A stretch of 64,000 nucleotides of DNA from Thiomonas sp. FB-Cd (GTDB lineage: Bacteria > Pseudomonadota > Gammaproteobacteria > Burkholderiales > Burkholderiaceae_C), in NCBI RefSeq assembly GCF_000733775.1, contig NZ_JPOE01000005.1:310001-374000 (forward strand). The letters are read 5' to 3'. Positions 8,455 through 17,510 of this stretch are shown here, in pieces. The notes beneath the pieces are model-generated. The model saw nothing but the letters and a program-made list of their open reading frames with translations, had not been told where the DNA came from and did no database searches. The number at the start of each line of letters is the position of its first letter. Within the stretch, counting starts at the first letter, position 1. A program made the position numbers and the translations under genes.

Positions 8455-11400
8455 CTAAGCGGCGCGCTGGCTCCAGGCTCTTTCGACGCGCTTGACCGAA
8501 ACGGGTGCGGGAGTGCGCAACTCCTGCGCAAACAGTGCCACGCGCAACTCCTCCAGCATCCAGCGCAACTCCACGAGCTGGGCGTCGACAGGCGTACCTC
8601 CCTGTTGCGCCCGCTGCCACTCGCGCCTCAGGCGTGCCAGCAGCGGATCCATCTCGGCTTGGCGGGCTGCGTCTCGCGCAGGATCGACACGGAACTTGTC
8701 CAGACGCAGTTGCACCGCTTTGAGGTAACGCGGCAGGTGCGACCGCTTTTCCGGCGGCGTATCAAGCAGAAAGCGCTTGGGCACCAACGCCTGAAGTTGC
8801 GCCGTAATGTCCGCATACAAGGCTGCCTGCCCCTTGAAGGCCGCGAGCTTTTTGTTCGCCGCACTCCATTCGGCGAGGATGGTTGCGGCCAGGCGCCCCA
8901 TTTCCTGCGCCAACAATTGCAGGCGCGGACGGCCCGCCGCGAGCCTCGTCGCGAACGCTTGCGCGTCATCGGGCAGTGGCTCCGCGAGAAACGCCAGATC
9001 CAAGGCCGCCTCGAGAATCTGTCGGCGCAAGTCCTCGGCCGTGCCCAGCGGCATATAGAGCATTGCTGCCTGCTGGAACCCAGGCAGATTCTTTTCCGCC
9101 GCCCTGAGCGGTTCACGCAGTTGCAGGGCGAAGAGGCGGCGCAAACCTTGGCGATGGACGGATGCTGCAGCCTCGGGCGTGTCAAACACGTCGAGCTGCA
9201 CATGCTCACCCCGGTCAATCAGCGCAGGAAATCCCACGAGGGTCTGGTCGCCGCGCCGGATTTCAAGCAGCTCCGGGATGCTGTCGAATCCCCAGTCTGT
9301 ATAACGCGCTTCCGACGGTGCCGTGCTCGGCTGCGGCAGCCCCGCTCGCGCAATCTCGGGCCCATCACGTGTGCCCACTTGCGGAATGGCCGGCGCCCGC
9401 GCAGGCTTGAGGCGCGTGTGCGCATCGGCCATGGTCTGTGCAAGCGCCGCCTGCAAGGCGCCCTGTCCCGTCGGCGCGCGCACCGCACTCTGGAACGCGG
9501 CGCGCGCCGCGTCAGCCAACTCGCTACGCAAGCGCGCCAGGCTGCGCCCCATTGCCAGCTGACGACCCTGCTCGTCGACAACCCTCAGGTTGAACAGCAC
9601 GTGAGGGTCCAGCGCGTCCATTTTGAAGTCTTCCGGGCGCGGAATCAGCCCGGTGTGCTCGCGCACCAGCGCCCGCAGGGCGTCAAGCAACTCACCCTGC
9701 GCGTAGCGTTCCGGCGCGCTCAATGTGCCAGCGAACTCACGAGCCGTCTCGGGCAGGGGCACCAAACGCGAGCGTAGCTTTTGCGGAAGGCTCTTGAGCA
9801 GGGCCGCAAGCTTGGTGCTCAGCATTCCAGGCACCAACCATTGCAGCCGCGCTTCCGGAATTTGATTCAGCGCCGCCAGCGGCACGGTGGCTGTGACGCC
9901 GTCGCGCGTACCACCGGGGTCGAAACTGTAGGACAGCGGCAATTCGAGGCTGGCCACGCGAAGGTTGGAGGGAAAAGCTTCGGTGGTCACACCAGAGGCT
10001 TCGTGACGCATCAGGGCATCGCGCTCGAGAAAGAGCAAACGCGGCTGTTCCTTGCTCGCGCGTCGATACCAGGCATCAAAGCTTGCGCCGCTCACGACTT
10101 CCGAGGGGATAAACCGCTCATAGAAGGCTTCGATCAGCGCTGCGTCAACCAGTACGTCACGCCGCCGCGCCTTGTCTTCCAGCGCCTCCACCTCCGCGAT
10201 GAGCCTGCGGTTGTGCGCGAAAAACGGCCAGCGGCAATCCCACTCGCCTTCCACCAGCGCGTGACGGATGAACAACTCGCGCGCCTCGACGGGATTCACG
10301 CGCCCATAGTCCACCCGACGCCGGTTGTAGACGACGAGCCCGTAAAGCGTGGCGCGCTCAAAGGCGCTGACCTGGGCGGGCTTCTTCTCCCAATGCGGCT
10401 CCAGTAAGGTCTTCTGCAACAGGTGGCTGCCAACGCGCTCGATCCACTGCGGCTCGATGCGAGCCACGCCACGCGCATACAGGCGCGTGGTTTCCACCAG
10501 TTCGGCAGCCATGATCCAGCGGCCTGCCTTGCGCCCGATCGGCGATGCCGGATGAATCAGAAACTTGATGCCTCGCGCGCCCAAATAGTGGGGTCCGTCG
10601 TCAGCCTTGCAGCCAACGTTCCCCAGCAGGCCAGCAAGCAGGCTCAAGTGAATCTGCTCGTCGCCAGCGGGCCCCGCGTTCATTTTCCAGCCCTGCTCGG
10701 CCACCACAGTCAAAAGCTGGCTGTGCACGTCGTGCCATTCGCGCATGCGCAGGGGCGAGAGGAATTCTGCGCGCAATTGCTCGTGCAGCTTGCGATTCGA
10801 TTTCTTGTGCTCGACCAGCGCGTGATAGTGGCCCCACAGCTTCAACCAGCCTGCGAGCTCCGATGAACCCTCCACGAAACGCCTGTGCGCCATGTCGGCG
10901 GCTTCCTGCTTATCGGCCGGACGCTCGCGCGGGTCCTGCACGGCCAGGGCCGCGGCGATGATCAACACTTCTGCCAGCGCCCCCTGCTGGCGCGCCTCCA
11001 GAGTCATGCGACCGAGGCGCGGGTCCAGCGGCAGCCGGGCCAGTTCATGGCCGAGTGGCGTGAGTTGGCGCTGTGCGTCGACCGCGCCCAGCTCGGTGAG
11101 CAACAGGTAGCCGTCGGCGATGGCTTTCCGCGGTGGCTGATCGATAAAGGGAAACTCCTCGATACCTTCCAAGCCAAGCGCCTGCATGCGCAGGATCACC
11201 GCCGCAAGCGACGAGCGCAGAATCTCGGGGTCCGTGAAGCGCGGCCGCGCATGAAAGTCTGCCTCATCGTACAGACGGATGCAAATGCCATTGGCCACGC
11301 GCCCGCAACGCCCGGCGCGCTGGTTGGCCGCAGCCTGGCTGATTGGCTCGACCTGCAACTGCTCGACCTTTTGCCGGTAGCTGTAACGCTTCACACGCGC

Positions 11401-12435
11401 GGTTCCGGCATCGATGACGTAACGGATGCCAGGCACCGTGAGCGACGTCTCCGCCACATTGGTGGCCAGAACGACACGGCGGGCGCCGCCGCTTTCGAAT
11501 ACGCGGTCCTGCTCAGCCTGAGATAGCCGCGCGTACAGAGGCAGGATGTCTACGCCACGCCTTGAGGTTTCCATGTGGTGCTTGCGTAAAGCTTCGGTGG
11601 CTTCGCGAATTTCCCGCTCACCCGGCAGGAACACAAGGATGCCACCGCTGCCCTCTCGCCAAAGCTCGTCCACCGCATCGCAGATGGCAGCGAACAGATC
11701 ACGCTCCTCGCGCTGGGCCTGCAAGCGGGGCTGTGCAGTGCTGATGGCCGTTTTGTCGAGTTCAGTTTTGCTGGAGGAATCGAGCCCCACGGGTCGCCAG
11801 CGCACCTCCACCGGATACAGCCGCCCCGAAACCTCGATAACCGGGGCAGGCCCACGCGCGCTCGCAAAATGCTGTGCGAAGCGGCCGGCATCAATCGTCG
11901 CCGACGTGATCACAACCTTCAGGTCAGGCCTGCGCGGCAGGATATTGCGAATGTAGCCCAGCAGGAAATCGATATTGAGGCTGCGCTCATGAGCCTCATC
12001 GATGATCAATGTGTCGTAGGCCCTCAGCAGCGGGTCCCCCTGGGTTTCCGCGAGCAAGATTCCGTCCGTCATCAGCTTGACCGACGCGCCCGGCTGGAAG
12101 CGGTCGGCGAAGCGCACCTTGTAGCCGACGTGCTCGCCCAACGGTGAGCCGAGTTCTTGCGCGATGCGTCGCGCCACCGTCACTGCTGCCAATCGACGGG
12201 GCTGGGTATGCCCGATGAGCCCAAGGCCGCCGGCTCCGAGGCCGCGCCCAAGCTCAAGCGCGATCTTGGGTAGCTGGGTGGTCTTGCCCGAGCCTGTTTC
12301 GCCGCAGACGATCACCACTGGGTGCTCGGCGATGGCGCGCGCGATGTCCATGCGCCGTGCGCACACGGGCAACTCGGCGGGAAAACGAATCGGCGGAACC
12401 TTGTTGGCAAGCTTCGGAAAATACGGCATGGGCAT
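8455..12435 (-). CDS. hrpA: ATP-dependent RNA helicase HrpA (DEAH box)
   Basis: HrpA is a large DEAH-box RNA helicase of the DHX family, linked in E. coli to ribosome rescue and mRNA processing. The product is about 1326 residues, close to the E. coli protein. Motif I GETGSGKTT lies near residue 45, the DEAH box in LIIDEAHERSLN, SAT in ITSATIDAGRF, and motif VI NQRAGRCGR. These are followed by winged-helix, ratchet and OB regions and the long DUF3418 C-terminal region. The exact start is uncertain. ATG 12435 (MPMPYFP) and 12429 fit relatives best; 12486 is also in frame but would overlap argA. The gene is head-to-head with argA across about 43 bp, so each promoter probably lies in or near the other gene's 5' end. 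Confidence 0.96.
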   Translation of the reverse strand: MPMPYFPKLANKVPPIRFPAELPVCARRMDIARAIAEHPVVIVCGETGSGKTTQLPKIALELGRGLGAGGLGLIGHTQPRRLAAVTVARRIAQELGSPLGEHVGYKVRFADRFQPGASVKLMTDGILLAETQGDPLLRAYDTLIIDEAHERSLNIDFLLGYIRNILPRRPDLKVVITSATIDAGRFAQHFASARGPAPVIEVSGRLYPVEVRWRPVGLDSSSKTELDKTAISTAQPRLQAQREERDLFAAICDAVDELWREGSGGILVFLPGEREIREATEALRKHHMETSRRGVDILPLYARLSQAEQDRVFESGGARRVVLATNVAETSLTVPGIRYVIDAGTARVKRYSYRQKVEQLQVEPISQAAANQRAGRCGRVANGICIRLYDEADFHARPRFTDPEILRSSLAAVILRMQALGLEGIEEFPFIDQPPRKAIADGYLLLTELGAVDAQRQLTPLGHELARLPLDPRLGRMTLEARQQGALAEVLIIAAALAVQDPRERPADKQEAADMAHRRFVEGSSELAGWLKLWGHYHALVEHKKSNRKLHEQLRAEFLSPLRMREWHDVHSQLLTVVAEQGWKMNAGPAGDEQIHLSLLAGLLGNVGCKADDGPHYLGARGIKFLIHPASPIGRKAGRWIMAAELVETTRLYARGVARIEPQWIERVGSHLLQKTLLEPHWEKKPAQVSAFERATLYGLVVYNRRRVDYGRVNPVEARELFIRHALVEGEWDCRWPFFAHNRRLIAEVEALEDKARRRDVLVDAALIEAFYERFIPSEVVSGASFDAWYRRASKEQPRLLFLERDALMRHEASGVTTEAFPSNLRVASLELPLSYSFDPGGTRDGVTATVPLAALNQIPEARLQWLVPGMLSTKLAALLKSLPQKLRSRLVPLPETAREFAGTLSAPERYAQGELLDALRALVREHTGLIPRPEDFKMDALDPHVLFNLRVVDEQGRQLAMGRSLARLRSELADAARAAFQSAVRAPTGQGALQAALAQTMADAHTRLKPARAPAIPQVGTRDGPEIARAGLPQPSTAPSEARYTDWGFDSIPELLEIRRGDQTLVGFPALIDRGEHVQLDVFDTPEAAASVHRQGLRRLFALQLREPLRAAEKNLPGFQQAAMLYMPLGTAEDLRRQILEAALDLAFLAEPLPDDAQAFATRLAAGRPRLQLLAQEMGRLAATILAEWSAANKKLAAFKGQAALYADITAQLQALVPKRFLLDTPPEKRSHLPRYLKAVQLRLDKFRVDPARDAARQAEMDPLLARLRREWQRAQQGGTPVDAQLVELRWMLEELRVALFAQELRTPAPVSVKRVERAWSQRAA

Positions 12436-12478
12436 CGGGCAAAACGTGCATTCTCGGACATTCCCTGATAATTCCGAT

Positions 12479-13804
12479 ATGTCCATGGATCAATCGCAAT
12501 TTGTGCAATGGCTTCGTTCCGTTGCGCCCTACATCCACGCTCACCGCGGCAAGACCTTTGTCGTGGCGATCGCCGGCGAACTCATTGCGGCAGGTCGGCT
12601 CAATGCCTTGGTCCAAGACGTCGCCCTCCTGGTGGCCATGGGTGTGCGGATCGTCCTGGTGCATGGATTTCGCCCGCAGGTGGAGGCCCAGCTCAAGGAA
12701 AAGGGCGTGGGCTCACGCTACTCGCACGGCATGCGCGTGACTGACGAAGTGGCACTGGACGCCGCCCAGGAAGCCGCCGGCCAGCTGCGCTTCGAGATTG
12801 AAGCCACCTTCTCGCAGGGCCTGCCGAACACCCCGATGGCCGGGGCCACGCTGCGCGTGGTGTCCGGCAATCTCATTACCGCCCGTCCGGTCGGCGTGAT
12901 TGACGGGTTGGATTTCCAGCACACCGGGCTGGTGCGCAAGGTCGACGCCGCCACGATCCAACGCGCGCTGGAATATGGCGCCGTGGTGCTGATGTCGCCC
13001 TTTGGCTTTTCGCCAACCGGCGAGGCTTTCAATCTGAGCATGGAAGACGTGGCAAGCTCGGTGGCGGCAGCCATCAAGGCGCACAAGCTCGTGCTGGTGA
13101 CCGAGGTGGACGGCGTGATCGGCGAAGATCAGCATCTCGTGCCCGAACTCACTGCAGCCCAGGCCGAAAGCCTGCTCGCTCGCCTGCCCGACCCACAGCA
13201 GCCGACTGATACGGCCTTTTATCTGCGCCACGCCGTCAAAGCCGTGCGCGGAGGCGTCGGGCGCGCCCACATCATTCCGTTCAAGCTCGACGGCTCGTTA
13301 CTGCTGGAGCTATTCACGCATGACGGGGTGGGCACGATGATCGCTGACGAGCATCTGGAACACCTGCGTGAGGCAACGGCTGATGACGTGGGCGGCATCC
13401 TGCGCCTGATTGAGCCTCTTGAGGAGCAAGGTGTGCTGGTCAAGCGCAGCCGCACCGAGATTGAGCGCGACATCGCCAATTACACGGTGCTGGAGCATGA
13501 TGGAGTGATCTTCGGCTGCGCAGCACTGTATCCGTATTGGGATCACAAGACCGGTGAGATGGCCGCGCTCACCGTGGCGCCCGAAACTCAAGGTCAGGGT
13601 GATGGCGAGCGCATCTTGAAGCGCATTGAACAGCAGGCACGCGCCGCCGGGCTGCAGAGCATTTTCGTGCTTACCACACGCACCATGCACTGGTTCATCA
13701 AACGCGGCTTCGTGCCCGTGGAGCGCGACTGGCTGCCGCAGTCCCGCCGTCTGCGCTATGACGACCAGCGCCGCTCCCGCGTCCTGATCAAGCGCCTGAC
13801 CTGA
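12479..13804 (+). CDS. argA: Amino-acid N-acetyltransferase (N-acetylglutamate synthase)
   Basis: ArgA acetylates glutamate with acetyl-CoA, the first step of arginine synthesis, and is normally feedback-inhibited by arginine. The 441-residue length matches classical bifunctional-fold ArgA. An N-terminal amino-acid-kinase-like domain includes HRGKTFVVAIAGELI near residue 20 and VLVHGFRPQVEAQL near 60. A C-terminal GNAT acetyltransferase domain has MAALTVAPETQGQGDGERIL. The glycine-rich GQGDGE loop is the acetyl-CoA site. ATG 12479 is taken as start; ATG 12485, two codons later, is nearly as plausible, and neither has a strong ribosome-binding site. yggX follows 48 bp downstream, the usual Burkholderiales order. 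Confidence 0.96.
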   Translation: MSMDQSQFVQWLRSVAPYIHAHRGKTFVVAIAGELIAAGRLNALVQDVALLVAMGVRIVLVHGFRPQVEAQLKEKGVGSRYSHGMRVTDEVALDAAQEAAGQLRFEIEATFSQGLPNTPMAGATLRVVSGNLITARPVGVIDGLDFQHTGLVRKVDAATIQRALEYGAVVLMSPFGFSPTGEAFNLSMEDVASSVAAAIKAHKLVLVTEVDGVIGEDQHLVPELTAAQAESLLARLPDPQQPTDTAFYLRHAVKAVRGGVGRAHIIPFKLDGSLLLELFTHDGVGTMIADEHLEHLREATADDVGGILRLIEPLEEQGVLVKRSRTEIERDIANYTVLEHDGVIFGCAALYPYWDHKTGEMAALTVAPETQGQGDGERILKRIEQQARAAGLQSIFVLTTRTMHWFIKRGFVPVERDWLPQSRRLRYDDQRRSRVLIKRLT

Positions 13805-13852
13805 GCGCACGAGCCTGACCGTCATTTTTTCAATTCACAAGAGGAATGTCTT

Positions 13853-14128
13853 ATGAGCCGCATGGTGAAGTGCATCAAACTTGGCCGCGAAGCCGAAGGA
13901 CTCGACTTTGCCCCGTATCCGGGCGAATTGGGTAAACGCATTTTTGAGCAGGTTTCCAAGGAGGCCTGGCAAGCTTGGCTCAAGCACCAAACGATGCTCG
14001 TCAACGAGAACCGCCTGAACCTCGCCGATGCGCGGGCCCGGCAGTACTTGGCACGGCAGATGGAGCGCTATTTTTTCGGTGAAGGCGCCGACGCGCCGGC
14101 GGGGTACGTGCCACCATCAGCAAGTTAA
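13853..14128 (+). CDS. yggX: Probable Fe(2+)-trafficking protein YggX
   Basis: This 91-residue cytoplasmic protein matches YggX, a small protein linked to protection of iron-sulfur enzymes from oxidative damage. Its hallmark N-terminus is [24 protein letters not shown], with the conserved cysteine in VKCIKLG, followed by [14 protein letters not shown]. An AGAGGA ribosome-binding site lies 7-8 nt before ATG 13853. ATG 13862 (MVKCIK) is an alternative that matches most relatives. It probably shares the argA transcript. Confidence 0.95.
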   Translation: MSRMVKCIKLGREAEGLDFAPYPGELGKRIFEQVSKEAWQAWLKHQTMLVNENRLNLADARARQYLARQMERYFFGEGADAPAGYVPPSAS

Positions 14129-14452
14129 ACGTCGGCGCCGAGCCGCGGCCCGCTCGCGCACCGCGCAGCGGGCGATGGTCCTGCATCTCCTGGGCCGCCG
14201 CGGGGCGCGGTCGTCCGTCGACCCAGACAGGCCTCAGCACGGATCGCACTTTTCATCCGCTACTACATCTATGCGCTGTCGTCAAGTGCGGCAAAACAGG
14301 ATGTAACGTTTCGACAGGGATCTCTAGGATTCGTGGGTCGAAATACTGCTACTGAGATGCAGTATTTTGATGAGGTTCGCCGCCGCTCCCGCGAGCGTCG
14401 TTCTTTGCCACCAATCAACCGAGGACGGCCCCACCAGGGGAGACATACACCT
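14129..14452. other. Gene-free stretch upstream of the FadL-type porin
   Basis: The first half is GC-rich without a recognisable gene. The second half should carry the promoter of the porin gene and holds a perfect 9-bp inverted repeat at 14341-14367, listed separately. No T-rich terminator for yggX is visible. Confidence 0.6.
14341..14367. promoter_or_regulatory. Perfect inverted repeat AAATACTGC-N9-GCAGTATTT
   Basis: Two 9-bp arms pair perfectly around a 9-nt spacer, about 85 bp before the porin start codon. The arms are AT-rich compared with the surrounding sequence. It may be an operator (for example for a fatty-acid-responsive repressor of the TetR or GntR type) or a leader hairpin. The run of four T after the right arm is too short to make a convincing terminator. 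Confidence 0.5.
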
Positions 14453-15718
14453 ATGGAATTGAAAAAACTTGCCGCCGCTTTATTCATCGCCGGCGTCGTC
14501 GCGCCAGGCGCCGCCTATGCCACCAATGGCTATTTTCAGCCCGGCCTGAGTGTGAAGTCCGTCGGCATGGGCGGTGCGGGAATCGCCTTTCCGCAAGACG
14601 CGCTGGCCGCCGCCGTCAATCCGGCCGGCATGGTCGACATCGGCAGCCGGCTCGATTTTGGCTTGAGCCTGTTTCAGCCGGATCGCAGTGTCAGCGCAAC
14701 AGGCGCAGTGTATGGTCCGGGTGGCTCGGGCCCTTATCCGATTACGGGCAGCTATTCCGGTAACGACACCAAAAACTTCCTCATTCCCGAATTTGGCTAC
14801 AACCGCATGATCAACCCGAACATGTCGGTCGGCGTCAGCGTTTATGGCAATGGCGGGCTGAACACGGGCTACTCGACCATCTTCCCCCCGTTCGCTCCTG
14901 GCATGGGCGTTGATATGCAGCAGCTGTTCATTGCGCCCACCTTTGCAATGAAGGTCAACCCATCGAATTCGATCGGGGTCACCTTGAACATTGTTCACCA
15001 GTCCTTCCGCGCAAATGGGTTGGGCGCTCTATGCCAGCAGTTGTCGGGGGATCCGAACAACTGCACCGACAATGGACACGACGATTCCAACGGCGTTGGC
15101 GTGCGCATCGGCTGGATTGGACAACTCACCCCGACCTTTTCCCTGGGCGTGACCTACCAGTCCGAGACCCATATGGGCGGCTTCAACAAGTACAGCGGAC
15201 TTTTTGCCAATGCCGGGGAGTTCAACATTCCGGCGAACTACGGCATTGGCTTCGCGTGGAAAGCTACGCCTGCGCTCACCGTTGCCGGCGACGTCGTGCG
15301 CATCGATTATGGCAGCATCCCGGCAATTTCCAACGGCCCCAATCCTGGTGGACCACTGGGCGGCAGCCCGAACGGGCCGGGATTCTCATGGAACAGCATC
15401 AGCGTCTTCAAGCTTGGCGTTGCGTATGAATACAACCAGGACCTGACGCTGCGCGCAGGCTGGAATCATGGCGACAATCCGATCGGCACGAACAATGTGT
15501 TCTTCAACACGCTCGCCCCCGGCGTCGTCAAGGATCACCTGACGCTTGGCGCAACCTACGCGATCAACAAATCGACCGAGCTTTCCTTCGACTACGTGCA
15601 TGCATTTGCGAACTCGGTGACGGGCCCGCTGCCCGCTCCTTATTTCGCGGCGGGGTCCACCGAGACACTCAGCATGAGCCAAAACGTGTTGGGGGTATCG
15701 GTTGGCTGGAAGTTTTGA
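14453..15718 (+). CDS. Outer-membrane transport protein of the FadL/TodX (OMPP1) family
   Basis: The 421-residue precursor has a Sec signal peptide (MELKKLAAALFIAGVV...) with likely cleavage after AAYA at about residue 23. The mature end TNGYF is typical of FadL proteins. It is followed by GMGGAGIAFPQDALAAAVNPAGM, the family hatch-domain signature, and a 14-strand-type barrel rich in alternating aromatic residues. It ends in VGWKF, a normal outer-membrane C-terminal Phe. FadL proteins move hydrophobic substrates such as long-chain fatty acids or aromatics across the outer membrane; the substrate here is unknown. ATG 14453 is preceded by GGGGAG. A 40-residue upstream extension was rejected because it removes the signal peptide from the N-terminus. 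Confidence 0.92.
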   Translation: MELKKLAAALFIAGVVAPGAAYATNGYFQPGLSVKSVGMGGAGIAFPQDALAAAVNPAGMVDIGSRLDFGLSLFQPDRSVSATGAVYGPGGSGPYPITGSYSGNDTKNFLIPEFGYNRMINPNMSVGVSVYGNGGLNTGYSTIFPPFAPGMGVDMQQLFIAPTFAMKVNPSNSIGVTLNIVHQSFRANGLGALCQQLSGDPNNCTDNGHDDSNGVGVRIGWIGQLTPTFSLGVTYQSETHMGGFNKYSGLFANAGEFNIPANYGIGFAWKATPALTVAGDVVRIDYGSIPAISNGPNPGGPLGGSPNGPGFSWNSISVFKLGVAYEYNQDLTLRAGWNHGDNPIGTNNVFFNTLAPGVVKDHLTLGATYAINKSTELSFDYVHAFANSVTGPLPAPYFAAGSTETLSMSQNVLGVSVGWKF

Positions 15719-15734
15719 TTGATACTGTTGCAGC

Positions 15735-15768
15735 AAAAAAACCGCGGCCTCGGGCCGCGGTTTTTTTT
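15735..15768. terminator. Bidirectional intrinsic terminator
   Basis: A 9-bp GC stem (accgcggcc/ggccgcggt) closes a three-base TCG loop and is flanked by A6 on the left and T8 on the right. It can terminate the FadL-type gene on the plus strand and the convergent acetate transporter gene on the minus strand. Confidence 0.88.
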
Positions 15769-15780
15769 CGCGTCAAACGA

Positions 15781-16326
15781 TCAAACGGGAAGCACCACGC
15801 GGCCCCATGACTCGTTGATCACCTCGGCTCCAGCCAGATAGAACGCCAGAACGGCTGTCACCAGACCCAGATAGCCACCGAACACGGTGAGCCCACCGTT
15901 GCCCGTCAAAGCCCCCGCAGCGAGCAAGAAGAAAGTCGGCACAAGCGCCGTGAACACGAGCATCAGGACCTTGCCCTTCTTCCAAGTCGCGATCCACATG
16001 TAGGTCGTGAACACACCCCACAGCAGCAGATACCAGCCCACGAATGGGCCTTCGACACCCTTGGCAAAAAATTCCACAAAGAGCGCAAAGGTCCACCAGA
16101 ATGCGCCGTAACCGCAGAAAGCCAGGAAGCCGAAGCTGTTGCCTGCCCCAGCCTCGAACAGGCCGGCAAAGAACTGGGCTGTACCACCAAAGGCAAAGGC
16201 ACAGGCCAGCACCATGGGAACGTCTGCACCGCCAAACCATCCAGCGTTGACCATGCTGAGAAGCCAGGTGGTGAGGGCGAAGCCCGAGAGCCCCAGCGGG
16301 GCGGGGTTGATCCACTTTTTATCCAT
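15781..16326 (-). CDS. satP: Acetate uptake transporter (AceTr/GPR1-FUN34-YaaH family)
   Basis: The 181-residue membrane protein carries the family signature NPAPLGLSGFALTTWLL at residues 7-23 and six hydrophobic helices. SatP (YaaH) of E. coli carries acetate and succinate with protons. FGGTAQFFAGLFE in the second helix region is also typical. The gene stands alone, divergent from the TauE/SafE exporter over about 276 bp of shared upstream DNA with no gene, and ends at the bidirectional terminator. Acetate uptake fits the nearby acetyl-CoA-consuming PHA genes, but no regulatory link can be seen. Confidence 0.92.
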   Translation of the reverse strand: MDKKWINPAPLGLSGFALTTWLLSMVNAGWFGGADVPMVLACAFAFGGTAQFFAGLFEAGAGNSFGFLAFCGYGAFWWTFALFVEFFAKGVEGPFVGWYLLLWGVFTTYMWIATWKKGKVLMLVFTALVPTFFLLAAGALTGNGGLTVFGGYLGLVTAVLAFYLAGAEVINESWGRVVLPV

Positions 16327-16602
16327 CGTTGTCTCCTACGGTCGATTGGAATGCCCCTTGCGTCACGGAACGATCAGCATGGGGTTTTCATGCATCGAAC
16401 ATCGCATTCGTGCACGGCAAGCAATGTCGTTGCGCCGGCTTACGGCCTGCCTACGTAGACAGCTTTCGTCATCCTTTTTACGTTTCGTTTCCTATGGAAA
16501 GACGCGCGCCTTTGACAGGTCGCATTTCTCGAACAACTGCTCACGAGACTGGCACAATTCATCACAGCTGACGACGGTCTCGTCCCGTATGCTGTGGGGA
16601 CT

Positions 16603-17442
16603 ATGGCAATCGAACATATTCTTCCTGCAGCCGCCGTGGTGCTTAGCGCAACACAACACGCCCTGGCTGTGATCTCAGGCTTCGCTGTGGGTTTCTCGCT
16701 TGGACTGATCGGCGGGGGCGGCTCCATTCTCGCGGTCCCACTTCTGCTGTACTTCGTCGGGTATCCCAACCCCCACGTGGTGATCGGCACCACAGCTCTG
16801 GCAGTATCCGCCAACGCCTACATCAACCTGATTCCGCATGCCCGGGCCGGCAATGTCCGCTGGAAGGAAGCGGTGCTTTTCGCCATTGTCGGCGCGGCAG
16901 CCGCGTTCATCGGCTCCAGTTTGGGCAAGGCCGTGGACGGCAAGAAGCTCCTGTTTCTGTTTGCCATTCTGATGTTGGTCATTGCGGGCTTGATGCTGCG
17001 CCCGCGCAAACCGACATCGGCGGAGGACGCCATCACCGATCATCCGTCCCACGCCAAGACACTCAAGCTCGTGATCGCCGCCGCCATCGTTGGCACATTG
17101 TCCGGTTTCTTCGGCATCGGCGGTGGCTTCCTGATCGTGCCTGGGCTCGTTTTGTCGACCGGCATGTCCATGATCTCGGCCATTGGCACCTCGCTCGTGT
17201 CGGTCGGCACCTTCGGTCTGACGACGGCCCTGAACTATGCCCGTTCGGGGCTCCTGGACTGGACTGTTGCCGGACTCTACATCGGCGGTGGCATCCTGGG
17301 CGGCTGGATTGGCACGCGCGTTGCCACGCATCTGGGCCGCAGCAGCAAAGGTGCGCTCAACCTGATCTTTGCCGTCCTCGTGGCCGTGGTCGCCCTTTAC
17401 ATGCTGTACAGAAATCTCTCAGCCTTCGGGATCCACCTCTGA
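16603..17442 (+). CDS. TauE/SafE-family permease (putative sulfite/anion exporter)
   Basis: The 279-residue protein has about eight hydrophobic helices in two related halves. Each half carries the glycine-rich family motif: GFSLGLIGGGGSILAVPLL near residue 30 and GFFGIGGGFLIVPGLVL near 170. The family exports sulfite, sulfoacetate or related anions, or takes up other substrates; specificity cannot be read from sequence. Export of sulfite would make sense in a thiosulfate oxidiser, but the gene is 21 kb from sox. The start could be ATG 16603, with GGGG just before it, or GTG 16594 three codons upstream. The gene is convergent with rimO. Confidence 0.9.
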   Translation: MAIEHILPAAAVVLSATQHALAVISGFAVGFSLGLIGGGGSILAVPLLLYFVGYPNPHVVIGTTALAVSANAYINLIPHARAGNVRWKEAVLFAIVGAAAAFIGSSLGKAVDGKKLLFLFAILMLVIAGLMLRPRKPTSAEDAITDHPSHAKTLKLVIAAAIVGTLSGFFGIGGGFLIVPGLVLSTGMSMISAIGTSLVSVGTFGLTTALNYARSGLLDWTVAGLYIGGGILGGWIGTRVATHLGRSSKGALNLIFAVLVAVVALYMLYRNLSAFGIHL

Positions 17443-17510
17443 GCGCGAACTCTGCGGTCTCGCTTGTTTGGGCAAGCGGCGCTAAAACCCGGCTGCCGAG
17501 TCGAAAGGCG

